Below, piece by piece: positions 8,323-8,787 of a stretch of DNA of 8,787 bases. Each line of letters begins with the position of its first letter. The stretch's first letter is position 1. Source of the DNA: Phycisphaeraceae bacterium (GTDB lineage Bacteria > Planctomycetota > Phycisphaerae > Phycisphaerales > Zrk34); contig JANQJT010000282.1 in assembly GCA_028281485.1 (NCBI GenBank), positions 1-8,787 of the forward strand, in the 5' to 3' direction. Under the pieces are notes generated by a model, which did not search any database, had not been told where the DNA came from, and was given only the letters and a program-made list of their open reading frames with translations. The position numbers were made by a program, and so were the translations under genes.

Positions 8323-8787
8323 TCAGGCAGCCAGACACCGCAGCAGCCAGTACGCCACCGGCCCGACCAGCAGCGGCGAGTCGATCACGTCCAGCACCCC
8401 GCCGAACCCCGGCAGCGACGAGCCCGAGTCCTTCACCGCCGCGTCACGCTTGAACGCGCTGAACATCAGGTCGCCGCCGTGTCCCACCAGTGAGAACACC
8501 ACGCCGCACAGCGCCCCGTCCCAGATGGAAAAGGCGAACGTCTCGGATCGGCTGCCGCCCAGCCACGCCAGCAAGACCCCCACGATCGTCGCCAGCGCCA
8601 CCGCGCCGCCGAGCCCTTCCCACGTCTTCTTCGGGCTCAGCCACGGGATCATCTTGTGCTTGCCGACCGCGCTGCCGGTGAAGTACGCGCCGATGTCGCC
8701 GGACTTGGTCACCAGCATCACGCTCAGCACGACCCACGCGTTGTGGTCGTGTCGCATCGCCAGGTAGAACCCGCCCATCACGCCGAG
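8323..8787 (-). CDS. cdsA: Phosphatidate cytidylyltransferase (CDP-diglyceride synthase), 5'-truncated by the window edge
   Basis: This inner-membrane enzyme makes CDP-diacylglycerol from phosphatidic acid and CTP, the precursor of all major bacterial phospholipids. Only the C-terminal 154 or so residues are in the window; the start lies beyond 8787. The visible part has hydrophobic helices, the family block TKSGDIGAYFTGSAVGKHKM, SPKKTWEGLGG, and the C-terminal signature SAFKRDAAVKDSG then SLPGFGGVLDVIDSPL. The CDS signature normally reads P-G-H-G-G-x-x-D-R-x-D. Here His is Phe (codon 8404-8406) and Arg is Val (8386-8388), while both Asp residues and the KD are kept. The stop TGA is at 8323-8325. 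It is the first visible gene of the minus-strand operon. The family assignment is secure; the effect of the substitutions is unknown. Confidence 0.93.
   Translation of the reverse strand, partial: LGVMGGFYLAMRHDHNAWVVLSVMLVTKSGDIGAYFTGSAVGKHKMIPWLSPKKTWEGLGGAVALATIVGVLLAWLGGSRSETFAFSIWDGALCGVVFSLVGHGGDLMFSAFKRDAAVKDSGSSLPGFGGVLDVIDSPLLVGPVAYWLLRCLAA

Overview
The window looks like chromosomal DNA from a GC-rich Gram-negative bacterium, most likely a planctomycete (possibly Phycisphaerae-like). The grounds are the strong G/C preference at third codon positions, a PEP-CTERM sorting tail (VPEP, hydrophobic segment, ARRRKR) on a secreted protease, and an RpoC carrying the trigger-loop insertion SI3 typical of the proteobacterial/PVC side of bacteria. 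The assignment is an inference from gene content; no 16S or other marker is present. Both edges cut through genes: rpoC on the left and cdsA on the right.

Left half, plus strand: the last three quarters or so of rpoC (1-3461) end in a strong intrinsic terminator. A 378-base gene-free interval follows. It holds a 13-bp inverted repeat with an NtrC-like core and, 54 bases further on, a sequence fitting a sigma-54 (-24/-12) promoter with an overlapping extended -10 sigma-70-like promoter. Next is a stand-alone PII signal-transduction gene (glnB/glnK family, 3908-4246) with its own perfect-stem terminator. A secreted subtilisin-like serine protease with a PEP-CTERM tail (4514-5626) follows, again with its own terminator. 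Each of these three units appears to be transcribed separately.

Right half, minus strand (read from right to left): cdsA (partial) - hpt - a small bacterial-PH-domain membrane protein - gpsA - a 126-residue protein of unknown function. The genes are tightly packed (28-nt gap, 4-nt ATGA overlap, 39-nt gap, 4-nt gap), which fits one operon. cdsA and gpsA both serve phospholipid synthesis (CDP-diacylglycerol and glycerol-3-phosphate supply). hpt is purine salvage. The roles of the PH-domain protein and the last gene are unknown. This operon converges on the protease gene, and the hairpin terminator at 5666-5701 lies between them.

I found no CRISPR array, mobile element, tRNA/rRNA or defence locus, and nothing I would call a wholly new system. 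The most interesting points are the PII protein, whose T-loop has lost the usual modified tyrosine (Met at position 51) while its upstream region looks nitrogen-regulated; the PEP-CTERM protease with no room for a standard inhibitory propeptide; and substitutions at conserved signature positions in CdsA and Hpt.
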